Shown here piece after piece: positions 19,537 to 32,067 of a stretch of DNA of 32,937 nt. Positions within the stretch are counted from its first letter, which is position 1, and the number at the start of each line of letters is the position of its first letter. The notes under the pieces are model-generated. The model did not search any database. It was not told where the DNA came from and worked only from the letters and a program-made list of their open reading frames with translations. Source of the DNA: Pseudomonadota bacterium (lineage in GTDB: Bacteria > Pseudomonadota > Gammaproteobacteria > Burkholderiales > Ferrovaceae); assembly GCA_021811005.1 (NCBI GenBank), contig JAJZPY010000002.1, positions 1-32,937 on the forward strand, read 5' to 3'. The position numbers were made by a program, and so were the translations under genes.

Positions 19537-19863
19537 TTATCGGCTGATTTTCTTGAGAACACCCATCAGCTCCGAGAGGGCGGCCTCGCCATCGCCGTGT
19601 CGAATGGCTTTCTGCACACAGCCTTTGGTGTGGTCTTCGATGAGTTGCAGGGCCATGGCGTCGAGCGCTGACCGGACCGCGCTGACCTGGGTCAGGATGT
19701 CGATGCAGTAGCGGTCGCTTTCGACCATGCCGCTGATGCCCCTGATCTGGCCTGCAATGCGGTTCAGGCGGTTAAGCAACGCCTGCTTGTGGGGCTGCAC
19801 AATGGTTTTTTCGCTGCCATGACACAGCGCCGGGGCATCAGGCTTTGACGTCATAACCGGCAT
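19537..19863 (-). CDS. csoR: CsoR/FrmR-family metal-sensing repressor (probably copper sensing)
   Basis: LLNRLNRIAGQIRGISGMVESDRYCIDILTQVSAVRSALDAMALQLIEDHTKGCV; C...H-x3-C metal ligands; linked to copA/copZ. Confidence 0.88.
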   Translation of the reverse strand: MPVMTSKPDAPALCHGSEKTIVQPHKQALLNRLNRIAGQIRGISGMVESDRYCIDILTQVSAVRSALDAMALQLIEDHTKGCVQKAIRHGDGEAALSELMGVLKKISR

Positions 19864-20053
19864 CCACGACGGCGGTTTTCAGTTGCTCCGGCGAGACCTG
19901 TGCCGGGTCGTACTCGATGGTGGCCTGGCCTTTTTCCAGGGAAACGTCTGTCTGCCCAACGCCCGGCAAATTCGCGAGAGCCCGCTTGACGCTGTTTACG
20001 CAGCCGCCACAGGTCATGCCTTGAATGTTCAATGTGGTTGTCGTCATGTTCAT
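19838..20053 (-). CDS. copZ: Copper chaperone / heavy-metal-associated (HMA) domain protein
   Basis: [29 protein letters not shown] overlap with copA. Confidence 0.92.
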   Translation of the reverse strand: MNMTTTTLNIQGMTCGGCVNSVKRALANLPGVGQTDVSLEKGQATIEYDPAQVSPEQLKTAVVDAGYDVKA

Positions 20054-22473
20054 TTTCCTTGTGGGTTGTGTGATGGCAGTTTCGGTTGCCAGCGACGCAG
20101 CAACAGCGAGTTGGTGACGACCGACACCGAACTCATGGCCATGGCGGCGCCGGCGATCACGGGGTTGAGCATGCCCACGGCGGCCAGGGGAATGCCCAGG
20201 ATGTTGTAGATGAATGCAAAGAAGAGGTTCTGTTTGATCTTGGTGAGGGTGGCTTTCGACAGTTCGATGGCGTCCACTGCGGTCAACAGGTCGCTGTTCA
20301 TCAGAGTCACGTCCGCAGCTTCCATGGCGATGTCGGAACCGGCGCCGATGGCGAAGCTGACATCGGCGGCGGCGAGCGCGGGAGCGTCATTGATGCCATC
20401 GCCCACCATGCCGATCACGCGCCCCTGTGCCTGCATTTCCTTGATCTTCGAAGCTTTCTCTTGCGGCAGCACTTCGGCGATGAACTGGCGTATGCCCGCC
20501 TCACCAGCGATCGCCTGGGCTGTGGCCGCATTGTCACCCGTGAGCATGACCACTTCCATGCCCATTTCATGCAGTCTTGTCACTGCCTGGCGGGATGTAG
20601 GCCGCAGCCGGTCGGCAATGGCCAGATAACCGAGCGGCTCACCCCGGCTGGCCAAGCCGATGACTGTTTTCCCGGAGCGCTGCAACGCCGCCACCTTTTT
20701 CTGGTCCAGCGGAATGGCCAGACTTTCCAGCCAGGCCGGAGAGCCCAGCCAGAAAACTTCATCGCCCAGCGAAGCCGTCACCCCCTTGCCGGGTTCGGCC
20801 CGGAAGTCACGCATTGCTGCCGGCTGAATTCCCGCCGCGGTCGCTTCGTCCAGCACGGCGCGCGACAGGGGATGTTCAGAACCCTGTTCCAGGGTGGCTG
20901 CGAGTTGCAGAAACGCCTGCCGGGTCAGCGATGCGGCCGGCAGCACATCGGTGACCACCGGCTTGCCTTCGGTCAGGGTGCCGGTCTTGTCCACCACCAG
21001 CGTGCCGATCTTCTGGGCGCGTTCGAGCGCTTCGGCATTTTTTATCAGGATGCCGGCCTGTGCACCGCGACCTGTGCCGACCATGATGGCCGTTGGCGTG
21101 CCCAGGCCCAATGCACAAGGGCAGGCAATGACCAGCACGGCCACGGCGTTGATCAGGGCCTGGGTGAAGTCGCCGCTGAAAAGCCACCATCCGCCGAAGG
21201 TCAGGGCGGCAATACCCACCACGACCGGGACAAAGATGCCGGAAATCCGGTCTGCCAAGCGCTGGATCGGGGCCTTGGAACCCTGCGCTGCTTCAACCAG
21301 CCGGATGATGTGGGCCAGAGCGGTGTGGACTCCCACGCCAGTGGCCTTGCAGCGCAACATGCCCTGGCCATTGAGCGTGGCTGCAAAAACCTTGGCGTTG
21401 GCTTCTTTCAGTTGCGGCAAGCTTTCGCCAGTCAGCATCGACTCGTCGACGCTTGAAACTCCCGACAGGACGACCCCGTCCACCGGAAGGCTCTCTCCAG
21501 GGCGAACAATGAAAACATCGCCCGCTTTCATGAGCGCCACTTCGATTTCCTTCACCTCACCATCCTGCTCCACATGCGCGGTTTTGGGTTGCAATTTCAT
21601 GAGGGCTTCGATGGCGCCGGAAGTCTTGCTTTTCGCTCGTGACTCCAGCAGTTTGCCCATCAGAACCAGCGTGATGATGGAAGCTGAGGCTTCGAAATAG
21701 ACGTGTTCGGCAAGACCCAGAAAGGTGACTGTGGTGCTGAAGAGATAGGCCATGCTGGTGCCCAGCGCCACCAGCACATCCATGTTGGCCGAACCGCCCC
21801 GGAGCGCGTTCCAGGCTCCCCGATAAAAGCGAGCCCCGATCCAGAACTGCACGGGCGTGGCCAAAAGCCACTGCAGCCCGCGCGGCCACAGTTCCATGTG
21901 GCCCGCGAACATGCCGACCATCTGGGCCAGCAGTGGCAGGGTCAGCAGGGCGGAAACGGCAAAGAGAATCAGGTCTTGTCGGTAGGCGGCCTGGCGCCGG
22001 GCTTTTTCGGCTGCGGAGTCCAGTCCGGCAATTTCCTGCGCGCCATAGCCCGCCTTTTCCACCCGGCGGATCAGATCAGCGATGCCAGCCAGACCGGGCG
22101 TGAACGTGACGTGGGCCCGTTCCGTTGCCAGATTCACGTGCGCGGAAACGCCGGGCAATTGGTTCAGTCCCCTTTCGATGCGCGCGGCGCAGGACGCACA
22201 GGTCATGCCCGAGATGGACAGTTCGGTCGTCTGCCGGGGAACGTCATAGCCCGTTTTTTGCACCGCCTCCACAAGCTCTTGAGGCGATACCCGGTTTGCA
22301 TCAAAACGGATCTGTGCCTTGTCGGTGGCGACATTGACTGTCGCCTGGACTCCCGGAAGTCTGTTCAGGGTTTTTTCGATGCGCGTTGCGCAGGCTGTGC
22401 AGGTCATGCCTTCGATGGGCAAGTCCACCTGGTTGAGTGCGGGTTCTGACACGATGCAACTCCCTGCTTTCAT
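20050..22473 (-). CDS. copA: Cu(+)-translocating P1B-type ATPase with two N-terminal HMA domains
   Basis: [12 protein letters not shown] and [64 protein letters not shown]. Start [11 protein letters not shown] at 22473. Confidence 0.96.
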   Translation of the reverse strand: MKAGSCIVSEPALNQVDLPIEGMTCTACATRIEKTLNRLPGVQATVNVATDKAQIRFDANRVSPQELVEAVQKTGYDVPRQTTELSISGMTCASCAARIERGLNQLPGVSAHVNLATERAHVTFTPGLAGIADLIRRVEKAGYGAQEIAGLDSAAEKARRQAAYRQDLILFAVSALLTLPLLAQMVGMFAGHMELWPRGLQWLLATPVQFWIGARFYRGAWNALRGGSANMDVLVALGTSMAYLFSTTVTFLGLAEHVYFEASASIITLVLMGKLLESRAKSKTSGAIEALMKLQPKTAHVEQDGEVKEIEVALMKAGDVFIVRPGESLPVDGVVLSGVSSVDESMLTGESLPQLKEANAKVFAATLNGQGMLRCKATGVGVHTALAHIIRLVEAAQGSKAPIQRLADRISGIFVPVVVGIAALTFGGWWLFSGDFTQALINAVAVLVIACPCALGLGTPTAIMVGTGRGAQAGILIKNAEALERAQKIGTLVVDKTGTLTEGKPVVTDVLPAASLTRQAFLQLAATLEQGSEHPLSRAVLDEATAAGIQPAAMRDFRAEPGKGVTASLGDEVFWLGSPAWLESLAIPLDQKKVAALQRSGKTVIGLASRGEPLGYLAIADRLRPTSRQAVTRLHEMGMEVVMLTGDNAATAQAIAGEAGIRQFIAEVLPQEKASKIKEMQAQGRVIGMVGDGINDAPALAAADVSFAIGAGSDIAMEAADVTLMNSDLLTAVDAIELSKATLTKIKQNLFFAFIYNILGIPLAAVGMLNPVIAGAAMAMSSVSVVTNSLLLRRWQPKLPSHNPQGK

Positions 22474-22491
22474 GTGTCTTGAAAAATCATT

Positions 22492-22512
22492 ATATACCCT
22501 ATGGGGGTATAT
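22492..22512. promoter_or_regulatory. Inverted-repeat operator upstream of copA (ATATACCC-N5-GGGTATAT), candidate CsoR site, abutting a TATAAT -10 (22489-22494, minus strand)
   Basis: 8-bp perfect inverted repeat with 5-bp spacer and consensus -10 on the minus strand, 19 bp upstream of the copA start. Confidence 0.75.
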
Positions 22513-22537
22513 GGGCAAGGGTGCTGCGTACGGACGG

Positions 22538-23128
22538 CTAGAACTTGAACTGCGCCTGGACGCCGAGCTGGTCCATGGAAGGCTTGTCCGGCGTGGCCAC
22601 CGGACCTCCTCCTGTTTTCACGCCTGCCAGCCCGCTGACATTCCATTGGGGCGTCAAACGGTAATTCAGGCCGAAATGGAACCCCGAATCCTTGTACTTG
22701 GGGCCCAGCGAGGGGTCGTTGATGCCGGGCAATGGCAAATCACCCCCCATAGCCCAGCGCATGGTCGAATCCGGAACGGGTTCAGCCAGGGTCTCAAAAG
22801 AGTTGTGCGGGGAAAACAGAGGCTGATTTGGCATTGCAGGCATCCCTGTCTCGGGAAGCCGCAAATTTTTGATGCTGAAACTCGGAGCGGCAGGTGCCGG
22901 CAGCGAGGCTCCCGAAGTCGGGCGCGCGTGATGCCGGGATTTGCCGGAAGTCGCAGGCCGTTTTGTGTCTGCTTTTTTTGCCGGCGCGTGGACAAGCGGC
23001 GTTTGTGCTGAAGCGGGAAGGGGTTGGGAGGCCCCGTCGGCGTCATGGGCGAGGGCAGAACAAGTCACAGTCATTGCAACGAGGGCACAGGCTATTCCCG
23101 GGAGGTGTAATCCGGGGCGGCTTAGCAC
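22538..23128 (-). CDS. Hypothetical exported protein with porin-like C-terminal end
   Basis: Signal-peptide-like N-terminus ([21 protein letters not shown]); Pro/Ala/His/Lys-rich linker; C-terminus [22 protein letters not shown]...[12 protein letters not shown] start at 23128 preferred. Confidence 0.6.
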   Translation of the reverse strand: MLSRPGLHLPGIACALVAMTVTCSALAHDADGASQPLPASAQTPLVHAPAKKADTKRPATSGKSRHHARPTSGASLPAPAAPSFSIKNLRLPETGMPAMPNQPLFSPHNSFETLAEPVPDSTMRWAMGGDLPLPGINDPSLGPKYKDSGFHFGLNYRLTPQWNVSGLAGVKTGGGPVATPDKPSMDQLGVQAQFKF

Positions 23129-24033
23129 CGGGCAGCGATCCGGCGCAAGGTCAGGCTGACCGAAAGGTAGGAACTGGCCCAGCTCCAGCCCACGCCGGCC
23201 ACTCCGAGCAAAACCCATTCGCGCAGGGAAAGCCCCGGCAACTGCAGATTCATGGCGAACAAGTTGCTCAGGGGCTGAACGGCATCGTTGTACCAGCGGC
23301 TACCAAGCCACAGCAAAAGGCCGGCAACGAGGGAACCCAGCAACCCCTGCAGTATCCCGAAATAAAGGAAGGGGCGCCTGATGTATCCCGGAGTCGCACC
23401 GATCAGATGGGTAATTTCGATTTCACTGCGGGAGGAAAGCACCTGCTGCCGGACGGTGCTGAATACCGTGAACGCCATGGCCACGGCCAGCAGGGCGGTG
23501 AGACCGCCCGCGCCGCGCCGGGCAAATTGCACCAGGGCATCCAGGCGCTTGGCCCAGGCGCTGTCCACCTGGACGCGTTCCACTTTGCCCAGTCCGGCAA
23601 GCGCAGCACGCAGATTTTCCAGCGCCTGGGGTGCCGGGCTGCGGGAAATAACGACGAAAGTGTGCGGCAGGGGATTGCGATCCAGGGCGTTGATGGCATC
23701 GGCCAGTCCCGGCAAGGCTTTCATTTCAGCAAGTGCTTCCGCATTGGATATGTAACGGAACTCGCGAACATCGGTGCGCAGGGCCAGCGTGTCCCACACC
23801 GCGCGCACGGCGGCATCATCCGCATCCTGCTTCATGAACAGGGTGAGATGCGGTTCGTGCAAAGCGCCCTGACCCAGCGAGGCGGCGCGGTCAATGAGGC
23901 GCAACGCGCCCGCAGGCAGGCTCAGTGCAAAGGCGATCACGAGCACGCCGATCAGGTGGGCGACCGGCTGGCGTGCCAGTTGGGAGAAGGCCCGGAACAG
24001 TGCAATGCGATGCTGAAGCAGCCACCCCAACAT
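23122..24033 (-). CDS. ftsX: Cell division permease FtsX
   Basis: 303 aa, four TM regions; SRSEIEITHLIGATPGYIRRPFLYFGILQGLLGS; follows ftsE. Confidence 0.95.
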   Translation of the reverse strand: MLGWLLQHRIALFRAFSQLARQPVAHLIGVLVIAFALSLPAGALRLIDRAASLGQGALHEPHLTLFMKQDADDAAVRAVWDTLALRTDVREFRYISNAEALAEMKALPGLADAINALDRNPLPHTFVVISRSPAPQALENLRAALAGLGKVERVQVDSAWAKRLDALVQFARRGAGGLTALLAVAMAFTVFSTVRQQVLSSRSEIEITHLIGATPGYIRRPFLYFGILQGLLGSLVAGLLLWLGSRWYNDAVQPLSNLFAMNLQLPGLSLREWVLLGVAGVGWSWASSYLSVSLTLRRIAARC

Positions 24034-24716
24034 CAGACAGCCTCCGAAGATTCGGTTTCAGAGTCGGCGCTGACCAGCCCGTCTTCCAGGCTCAGGATGC
24101 GTGAATTTGGCAGCGGCAGCGAGGCCGTGTCGTGCATGGCGATGATGATGGTGACACCGGCACCGTGAAACGATTTGAATATGTCCAGAATGGCGTTGGC
24201 GTACCCTTTGTCCAGATGGCCGGTGGGTTCGTCTGCAATGACCAGGCGAGGGCGGTTGACGATGGCCCGGGCGATGCACAGGCGCTGACGCTCTCCGCCC
24301 GAGAGGGCCAGCGGAGAAGCTTTGGCTTGTCCATCCAGGCCAACCTTTTCAAGCGCGAGCGCGACCCGTTGTTTGAGTTCCTTGCCATGAAGGCCGGCAA
24401 TGCGCAGGGGCAGAGCCGCATTTTCTTCAACGCTTCGGTCCGTCAGCAGCAGATGGTCCTGGAATACCAGGCCGATATTGCGACGCAGTCTGGCCAGGGC
24501 CGATGTGCTGAGGCGCGTGATGTCCTTGCCGTGAATGGAGAGGGCGCCGCTGGTGGGGCGTTCGATGCCGGACATCAGCCGGAGCAGGGTGCTTTTCCCG
24601 GCGCCGGAACGGCCGGTGACGAACACCATTTCCCCGCCTTCAATATCCAGGGTCACGCCACGAAGGGCCTCATGGCCATCCGGATAGCGCTTGACCACTG
24701 CATTGAGTGCGATCAT
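24033..24716 (-). CDS. ftsE: Cell division ATP-binding protein FtsE
   Basis: VTGRSGAGKSTLLRLMSG; LALSGGERQRLCIARAIVNRPRLVIADEPTGHLD. Confidence 0.95.
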   Translation of the reverse strand: MIALNAVVKRYPDGHEALRGVTLDIEGGEMVFVTGRSGAGKSTLLRLMSGIERPTSGALSIHGKDITRLSTSALARLRRNIGLVFQDHLLLTDRSVEENAALPLRIAGLHGKELKQRVALALEKVGLDGQAKASPLALSGGERQRLCIARAIVNRPRLVIADEPTGHLDKGYANAILDIFKSFHGAGVTIIIAMHDTASLPLPNSRILSLEDGLVSADSETESSEAV

Positions 24717-25672
24717 TCGATCAGGGCATCCACAAATTCGTTGGCATTGAAAGGGTGCAAATCTTCCAGGGCTTCACCGACCCCAATGAAGCGAATGGGG
24801 ATCGGGCGCTCTCCGGCAATGGCGGCCACGACACCGCCACGGGCGGTGCCATCCAGTTTGGTGACAATCAGTCCGGTGAGGCCCAGCGCATCGTCAAAGG
24901 CTCGGACCTGGGCCAGGGCATTCTGGCCCGTGTTGGCGTCGAGCACCAGCAGGATCTCGTGAGGCGCGCTGGGGTCGGCTTTGGTGACAACGCGTTTGAC
25001 CTTCCGGATCTCTTCCATCAAGTGCAGCTGCGTGGGCAGGCGTCCTGCCGTGTCCGCGAGCACGACGTCGATGCCCCTGGCGCGTGCCGCCTGGATCGCG
25101 TCGAATATCACCGCTGCCGAATCTCCTTTCTCCTGGGTGATGACCGGCACGTTGTTTCGTTGGCCCCAGGCCGACAGCTGGGCCACTGCGGCCGCGCGAA
25201 AGGTGTCACCCGCCGCCAGCAGGACGGAATGGCCCTGCTGCATCAGATGCTGCGCCAGTTTCCCGATGGTCGTGGTTTTACCGGCGCCGTTGACCCCCAC
25301 GAAAAGGATGACGTAAGGATGTTGTTCGCTGCTGGCCAAGGGTGCTTCCAGAGGGGCGAGCAGATCGACCAGGGCGGACTTGAGCAAGGGTTTCAAGTCT
25401 TCCGGCGCGTCGATGTGCTGACGACGGGCTTCCTGGCGCAGTCCGGCAATCAGCCTGGCGCTGGCCTTTGCTCCCACATCCGCGCTGATCAGCGCTTCTT
25501 CCAGGGTGTCGAACCAGGCATCATCCAGGCGCCCCCCAAACAGTCCTCCCAGACCCTGCTGAAGTTTTTGCCGGCTGCTGCGCAACCCCGACCGCAGCCG
25601 GGCCATCCAGCCTGCTGGGGACTCAGGCGCGACAGCCTTGGAGACGGGGGATTTCTTGAAAAAGCCAAACAT
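24713..25672 (-). CDS. ftsY: Signal recognition particle receptor FtsY
   Basis: GVNGAGKTTTIGKLAQHL; DTAGRLPTQLHLMEEIRKV; TKLDGTARGGVVAAI; IRFIGVGEALEDLHPFNANEFVDAL. Confidence 0.97.
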   Translation of the reverse strand: MFGFFKKSPVSKAVAPESPAGWMARLRSGLRSSRQKLQQGLGGLFGGRLDDAWFDTLEEALISADVGAKASARLIAGLRQEARRQHIDAPEDLKPLLKSALVDLLAPLEAPLASSEQHPYVILFVGVNGAGKTTTIGKLAQHLMQQGHSVLLAAGDTFRAAAVAQLSAWGQRNNVPVITQEKGDSAAVIFDAIQAARARGIDVVLADTAGRLPTQLHLMEEIRKVKRVVTKADPSAPHEILLVLDANTGQNALAQVRAFDDALGLTGLIVTKLDGTARGGVVAAIAGERPIPIRFIGVGEALEDLHPFNANEFVDALIE

Positions 25673-25722
25673 CGGACAATAGGGGTTTCACAGAGCGTAT
25701 TTTCGCAAAGATTCTACCTGAA

Positions 25723-26277
25723 ATGACCAGCCAGATTCGTATCATCGGGGGGCGCTGGCGGGGTCGCAGCATCCGCTTCCAGGCGGACCCCGGCCTTCGG
25801 CCGACACCCAACCGCGTGCGCGAAACCCTGTTCAATTGGCTCGGGCAAACGTTGCCCGGATACCAGTGCCTGGATCTGTATGCGGGCAGCGGGGCGCTCG
25901 GTTTTGAGGCTTTGTCGCGCGGAGCTGCCCGTGTCGTTTTTGTTGAAAGACAGCGTGAGACCGTGCGCCAGCTGCGAGAAAATGCAGCGCGGCTTGAAGC
26001 CGAAGGTGCCGAAATCGTGCTTTCGGAGGCAGTGACCTGGCTGCAGCGAGACCAAAGAAAGTTTGACCTGGTCTTTCTGGATCCGCCGTTTTCCGGTCAG
26101 GAGCTGGATCGGGTTTTGCCGATTCTGGTGGCGCGTTTGAACCCCGGAGGGCTGCTTTACTGTGAAAGTTCCGGCGGTGTGTCAGAATCACCCTTTTGGA
26201 GCGAAATCCGGGCTGCAAGAGCCGGGCAGGTGACTTACCAGCTGCTCAAACCGACCACAGGGATTGAAGTGCAATGA
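25723..26277 (+). CDS. rsmD: 16S rRNA (guanine966-N2)-methyltransferase
   Basis: [52 protein letters not shown]. Confidence 0.95.
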   Translation: MTSQIRIIGGRWRGRSIRFQADPGLRPTPNRVRETLFNWLGQTLPGYQCLDLYAGSGALGFEALSRGAARVVFVERQRETVRQLRENAARLEAEGAEIVLSEAVTWLQRDQRKFDLVFLDPPFSGQELDRVLPILVARLNPGGLLYCESSGGVSESPFWSEIRAARAGQVTYQLLKPTTGIEVQ

Positions 26278-26774
26278 AGACTAAAGCCGTCTATGCAGGA
26301 ACCTTCGATCCCATGACCCTGGGGCATGAGGATCTGGTCAGGCGTGCCTGTCGCCTGTTTGATTCGGTGGTGGTGGCTGTGGCGGACAGCCGCAACAAAC
26401 GCCCCCTGTTTCCCCTGGCAGATCGGGTGGCGATGGCGCAGGACGCGCTGCAGAACTGCAAAAATGTGGAAGTCACCGGTTTTTCAGGTCTCCTGGCCGA
26501 CTTTTTGCGCGAATCGGGCGCCAACATCATTTTGCGCGGTTTGCGTGCTGTTTCCGATTTTGATTTCGAATTCCAGATGGCGGGAATGAACCGAAAGCTG
26601 CATCCGGAGGTCGAAACCCTGTTTCTCACCCCTTCGGACCAGTACATGTTCATATCCTCAACGATCGTGCGGGAAATCGCCCTGCTGGGGGGCGATGTCA
26701 GCCAGTTTGTCAATCCCGGCATCCGCGACCGGCTGGAACGGCACGTGAGGATGCTGGGGCAACCAGGAACTTGA
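26274..26774 (+). CDS. coaD: Phosphopantetheine adenylyltransferase
   Basis: [66 protein letters not shown]. Confidence 0.97.
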   Translation: MKTKAVYAGTFDPMTLGHEDLVRRACRLFDSVVVAVADSRNKRPLFPLADRVAMAQDALQNCKNVEVTGFSGLLADFLRESGANIILRGLRAVSDFDFEFQMAGMNRKLHPEVETLFLTPSDQYMFISSTIVREIALLGGDVSQFVNPGIRDRLERHVRMLGQPGT

Positions 26775-28780
<2,006 letters not shown>

Positions 28781-28783
28781 TCC

Positions 28784-29380
28784 ATGCCCTTTGCTTCAAA
28801 AGCGCTGCTGACCGCTTTTTCGCTTTTTCTGGCCGGTTGTGCGAGCTGGACGCCGGCACCCCCGCCCGCTGACCAGGTGACCGGACACGGCGCCCTACAG
28901 GGCTTCCGTTTTTCCGGGCGGCTTGCGGTCCAGCAACCGGCCGGAACGGATACCGGAAAAATCGAATGGTCCAGCCATGGAGCTCTGGTTCACGTGGAAC
29001 TGCTGTCGCCCCTGGGGTCCACGGTGGCCCAACTGGACCAGACGCCGGAGCAGGTGCATCTGCTCCTGTCAGACCAGCGCGAATACAGCGCTCCGGATGC
29101 GGAACAACTGACCGCGTTGGTCCTGGGCTATGCCCTGCCTCTGGAGGGGCTGCCCTGGTGGGTGCGCGGCCGGGCAGCGCCCGGGGACGGCAGCGCCCGT
29201 TGGGTGGCCGGCCAGGATGGACACCCGGAACAACTGGTCCAGGCGGGCTGGTTGGTGCGTTACGGTGCCTGGCGCAGCGTGGGCGGGGAGGCGTTGCCGG
29301 TTGCCTTGTCCCTGCAGCGCGAGTCGCTGACCATTCGACTGCGTATCGATCAATGGACTCTTGAGCGGGGCGGAGAGTGA
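28784..29380 (+). CDS. lolB: Outer membrane lipoprotein insertase LolB
   Basis: Lipobox FLAGCAS; FRFSGRLAVQQ; position immediately upstream of ispE. Confidence 0.88.
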   Translation: MPFASKALLTAFSLFLAGCASWTPAPPPADQVTGHGALQGFRFSGRLAVQQPAGTDTGKIEWSSHGALVHVELLSPLGSTVAQLDQTPEQVHLLLSDQREYSAPDAEQLTALVLGYALPLEGLPWWVRGRAAPGDGSARWVAGQDGHPEQLVQAGWLVRYGAWRSVGGEALPVALSLQRESLTIRLRIDQWTLERGGE

Positions 29381-30216
29381 GCGCTAGCTTTTTGGGGGTG
29401 CCTGCGCCAGCGAAGCTCAATTTGTTTTTGCACGTGACGGGTCGGCGGCCGGACGGCTATCACACCCTGCAGTCGCTGTTTACTTTCATCGATTACGGCG
29501 ATGCGCTTGATTTCTCCATCGAGCCGGACGGGCAAGTCCGGCGCGACGGAGAAGGTGTTGATATCCCGGAGCAGGATGACCTTTGCCTCAAGGCCGCGCG
29601 CTTGCTCAAGCAGGAAAGCGGCACGGCGGCAGGAGCGCGGATCCGTCTCCACAAGCGAATTCCCGTGGGCGGAGGGCTGGGTGGGGGAAGTTCCGATGCC
29701 GCGACCACGCTGATCGCGCTCAACCGCTTGTGGGGCCTGGGTTGGCAGCGGGACCGGCTGGCCGTGCTGGGTTTGCGGCTGGGGGCCGACGTCCCGGTGT
29801 TCATCGAAGGGCAGGCCGCTTTCGCGGAAGGCGTGGGGGAACAGCTCACCCCCTGTCGTGTTCCCGAATGCTGGTATCTCGTGGCCTGCCCGCCAGTGGC
29901 GGTTTCCACGCGGGAAATCTTTGCGGCGCCTGAATTGACAAGGAATTCGATCCCGGTCAAAATGTGCGACTTTTCGGTGGGGTTTGGGCGTAACGACCTC
30001 CAACCCGTCGTCGTACGGCGCTATCCGCAAGTGGCCAGCCTTCTCGAATGGCTGGGCCGTTGGGGTGAAGCCCGAATGACGGGTTCGGGATCATGCTGTT
30101 TTGTCGCGTTTTCGGAGGGCTCCGATGCCCGGAAAGCGTTGCAGCAACTGCCACCGGAATACACAGGTTTTGTAGCCCGCGGGATGAATCAGCATCCTTT
30201 GCGGGGCTGGTTGTAG
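29377..30216 (+). CDS. ispE: 4-diphosphocytidyl-2-C-methyl-D-erythritol kinase
   Basis: [62 protein letters not shown]. Confidence 0.96.
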   Translation: MSASFLGVPAPAKLNLFLHVTGRRPDGYHTLQSLFTFIDYGDALDFSIEPDGQVRRDGEGVDIPEQDDLCLKAARLLKQESGTAAGARIRLHKRIPVGGGLGGGSSDAATTLIALNRLWGLGWQRDRLAVLGLRLGADVPVFIEGQAAFAEGVGEQLTPCRVPECWYLVACPPVAVSTREIFAAPELTRNSIPVKMCDFSVGFGRNDLQPVVVRRYPQVASLLEWLGRWGEARMTGSGSCCFVAFSEGSDARKALQQLPPEYTGFVARGMNQHPLRGWL

Positions 30217-30222
30217 TACTGC

Positions 30223-30297
30223 AGGGGAGTCGCCAAGTGGTAAGGCACCGGATTTTGATTCCGGCATTCGTAGGTTCGATCCCTACCTCCCCTGCCA
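30223..30297 (+). tRNA. tRNA-Gln (anticodon TTG), 3' CCA encoded
   Basis: Acceptor AGGGGAG/CTCCCCT, anticodon arm CCGGA-TTTTGAT-TCCGG, T-arm GTAGG-TTCGATC-CCTAC, G discriminator, CCA. Confidence 0.97.
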
Positions 30298-30331
30298 TTC
30301 AAGCGTCAAACCAGATCATGCCAGGAGCGCC

Positions 30332-31282
30332 ATGTCTTCCGCCAACCTGATGGTGTTTACCGGCACCGCAAACCCGAAATTGGCCAGCGAAGTGGCTGCC
30401 CACTTGAACATTTCCGTGGGCAGGGCCACCGTGGGCCGTTTCAGCGACGGTGAAGTGATGGTTGAAATCATGGAGAACGTGCGAGGCCGCGATTGTTTCA
30501 TCCTGCAATCCACGTGCGCGCCGACGAACGACCATTTGATGGAAATCATGGTGATGTGCGATGCCTTGCGCCGCTCTTCTGCAGCGCGGATCACGGCGGC
30601 CATCCCCTATTTCGGTTACGCCCGCCAGGACCGCCGCCCCCGTTCAGCCCGCGTGGCCATTTCGGCCAAGGTGGTGGCCAACATGCTGCAAGGTGCGGGG
30701 GTGGACCGGGTGCTGACCATGGATCTGCACTCGGACCAGATCCAGGGTTTTTTTGACATCCCGGTGGACAACGTTTACTCGACGCCCGTTTTGCTGGGAG
30801 ATGTATGGCGTGCCGGCTACCAGAACCTGACCGTGGTTTCGCCCGATGTGGGCGGGGTGGTTCGTGCCCGTGCCATGGCCAAGCGCCTGGAAGCGGATCT
30901 TGTCATTATCGACAAGCGCCGGCCCAAGCCCAATGTGGCCCAGGTCATGAACGTGATCGGCGACGTGGAAGGGCGGGTCTGCCTCATCATGGACGACATG
31001 GTGGACACCGCCAACACGTTGTGTGAAGCGGCTGCCGCCCTGAAAAAGCACGGTGCAGCCAAGGTGCTGGCTTACATTACCCACCCGGTGCTGTCCGGCA
31101 AGGCTGTGGAACGCATTTCGCAATCGGCCCTGGATGAGCTGGTTGTGACCGACACCATCCCGCTGTCGGAACAGGCTGTGGCTTGCCCCCGAATCCGGCA
31201 ACTCGGAATTGCCGGTTTGCTGGCCGAGACCATGCGGCGCATCAGCGACGAAGATTCGGTCAGCTCGCTGTTTATGGAATGA
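30332..31282 (+). CDS. prs: Ribose-phosphate pyrophosphokinase
   Basis: [76 protein letters not shown]. Confidence 0.97.
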   Translation: MSSANLMVFTGTANPKLASEVAAHLNISVGRATVGRFSDGEVMVEIMENVRGRDCFILQSTCAPTNDHLMEIMVMCDALRRSSAARITAAIPYFGYARQDRRPRSARVAISAKVVANMLQGAGVDRVLTMDLHSDQIQGFFDIPVDNVYSTPVLLGDVWRAGYQNLTVVSPDVGGVVRARAMAKRLEADLVIIDKRRPKPNVAQVMNVIGDVEGRVCLIMDDMVDTANTLCEAAAALKKHGAAKVLAYITHPVLSGKAVERISQSALDELVVTDTIPLSEQAVACPRIRQLGIAGLLAETMRRISDEDSVSSLFME

Positions 31283-31346
31283 TTCACCCCGTCGTCTGGT
31301 CGCGGACGGCGGTTTTTACTCAACTGGAAACACAAGGAAACCCATC

Positions 31347-32018
31347 ATGGAAATCGAAGTCACCCAAAGAACAGTGCAGGGCACCGGAGCGAGCCGCCGC
31401 CTGCGCCGTAATGGTCGTGTGCCTGGCATCCTCTACGGTGCCGGCAAGGATGCGCTGGCCATCGAGCTCGACCACAACGACCTCTACCACAAGCTGCGTC
31501 AGGAAGCATTTCACTCTTCCGTGCTGACCATCAAGCTGGGCGGCGAAAATCAGCCGGCCTTGCTGCGTGATGTGCAGATGCACCCCTTCAGGCAGATCGT
31601 CCTGCACGTGGATTTCCAGCGCGTGGATGCCAATCGCAAGATTCACATGAAGGTGCCGTTCCATTTCATCAACGGCGACATTTGCCCGGGCGTCAAACTG
31701 TCCGGCGCCAACATCAGCCACATCTTCAACGAAGTGGAAGTGCTTTGCCTCCCTGGCGATTTGCCCGAATTCATCGAGGTGGACCTGAAGGACCTGACGG
31801 TGGGACATTCCCTCCATCTTTCGGACATCAAGGCGCCTGCCGGCCTTGAATTTGCCGCCCTGGCCAAAGGCGAAAATCCCGCAGTGGCTGCTGCCGTTCT
31901 GCCTCGCGCCGCACGTGCCGAGGAAGAGGCTGCTCCGGCCGTGGCAGTTGCCGATGTTCCGGCTGCCAACCAAAAGGCTCCGGCAGCTGATGCCGGAAAA
32001 GAAGCCGGCAAGAAGTGA
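31347..32018 (+). CDS. rplY: 50S ribosomal protein L25/general stress protein Ctc
   Basis: MEIEVTQRTVQGTGASRRLRRNGRVPGILYGAGKDALAIELDHNDLYHKL; Ala/Glu-rich C-terminal tail. ATG at 31347. Confidence 0.95.
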   Translation: MEIEVTQRTVQGTGASRRLRRNGRVPGILYGAGKDALAIELDHNDLYHKLRQEAFHSSVLTIKLGGENQPALLRDVQMHPFRQIVLHVDFQRVDANRKIHMKVPFHFINGDICPGVKLSGANISHIFNEVEVLCLPGDLPEFIEVDLKDLTVGHSLHLSDIKAPAGLEFAALAKGENPAVAAAVLPRAARAEEEAAPAVAVADVPAANQKAPAADAGKEAGKK

Positions 32019-32026
32019 TCCACGGG

Positions 32027-32055
32027 ATTTCCCGGTGCCCCGGGCACCGGGAAAT
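32027..32055 (+). terminator. Strong stem-loop between rplY and pth (terminator/attenuator-like, no clear U tract)
   Basis: ATTTCCCGGTGCC-CCG-GGCACCGGGAAAT: 13-bp perfect stem, 3-nt loop. Confidence 0.6.
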
Positions 32056-32067
32056 TGACGCGATCCC

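Noticed and set aside
20086-21456. 456-aa plus-strand ORF antisense to copA
   Set aside because: Shadow ORF; low-complexity composition (H/G/Q/R rich), opposite an unambiguous CopA.
22894-24168. 424-aa plus-strand ORF opposite ftsX/ftsE
   Set aside because: Antisense shadow of well-supported genes; no domain-like sequence.
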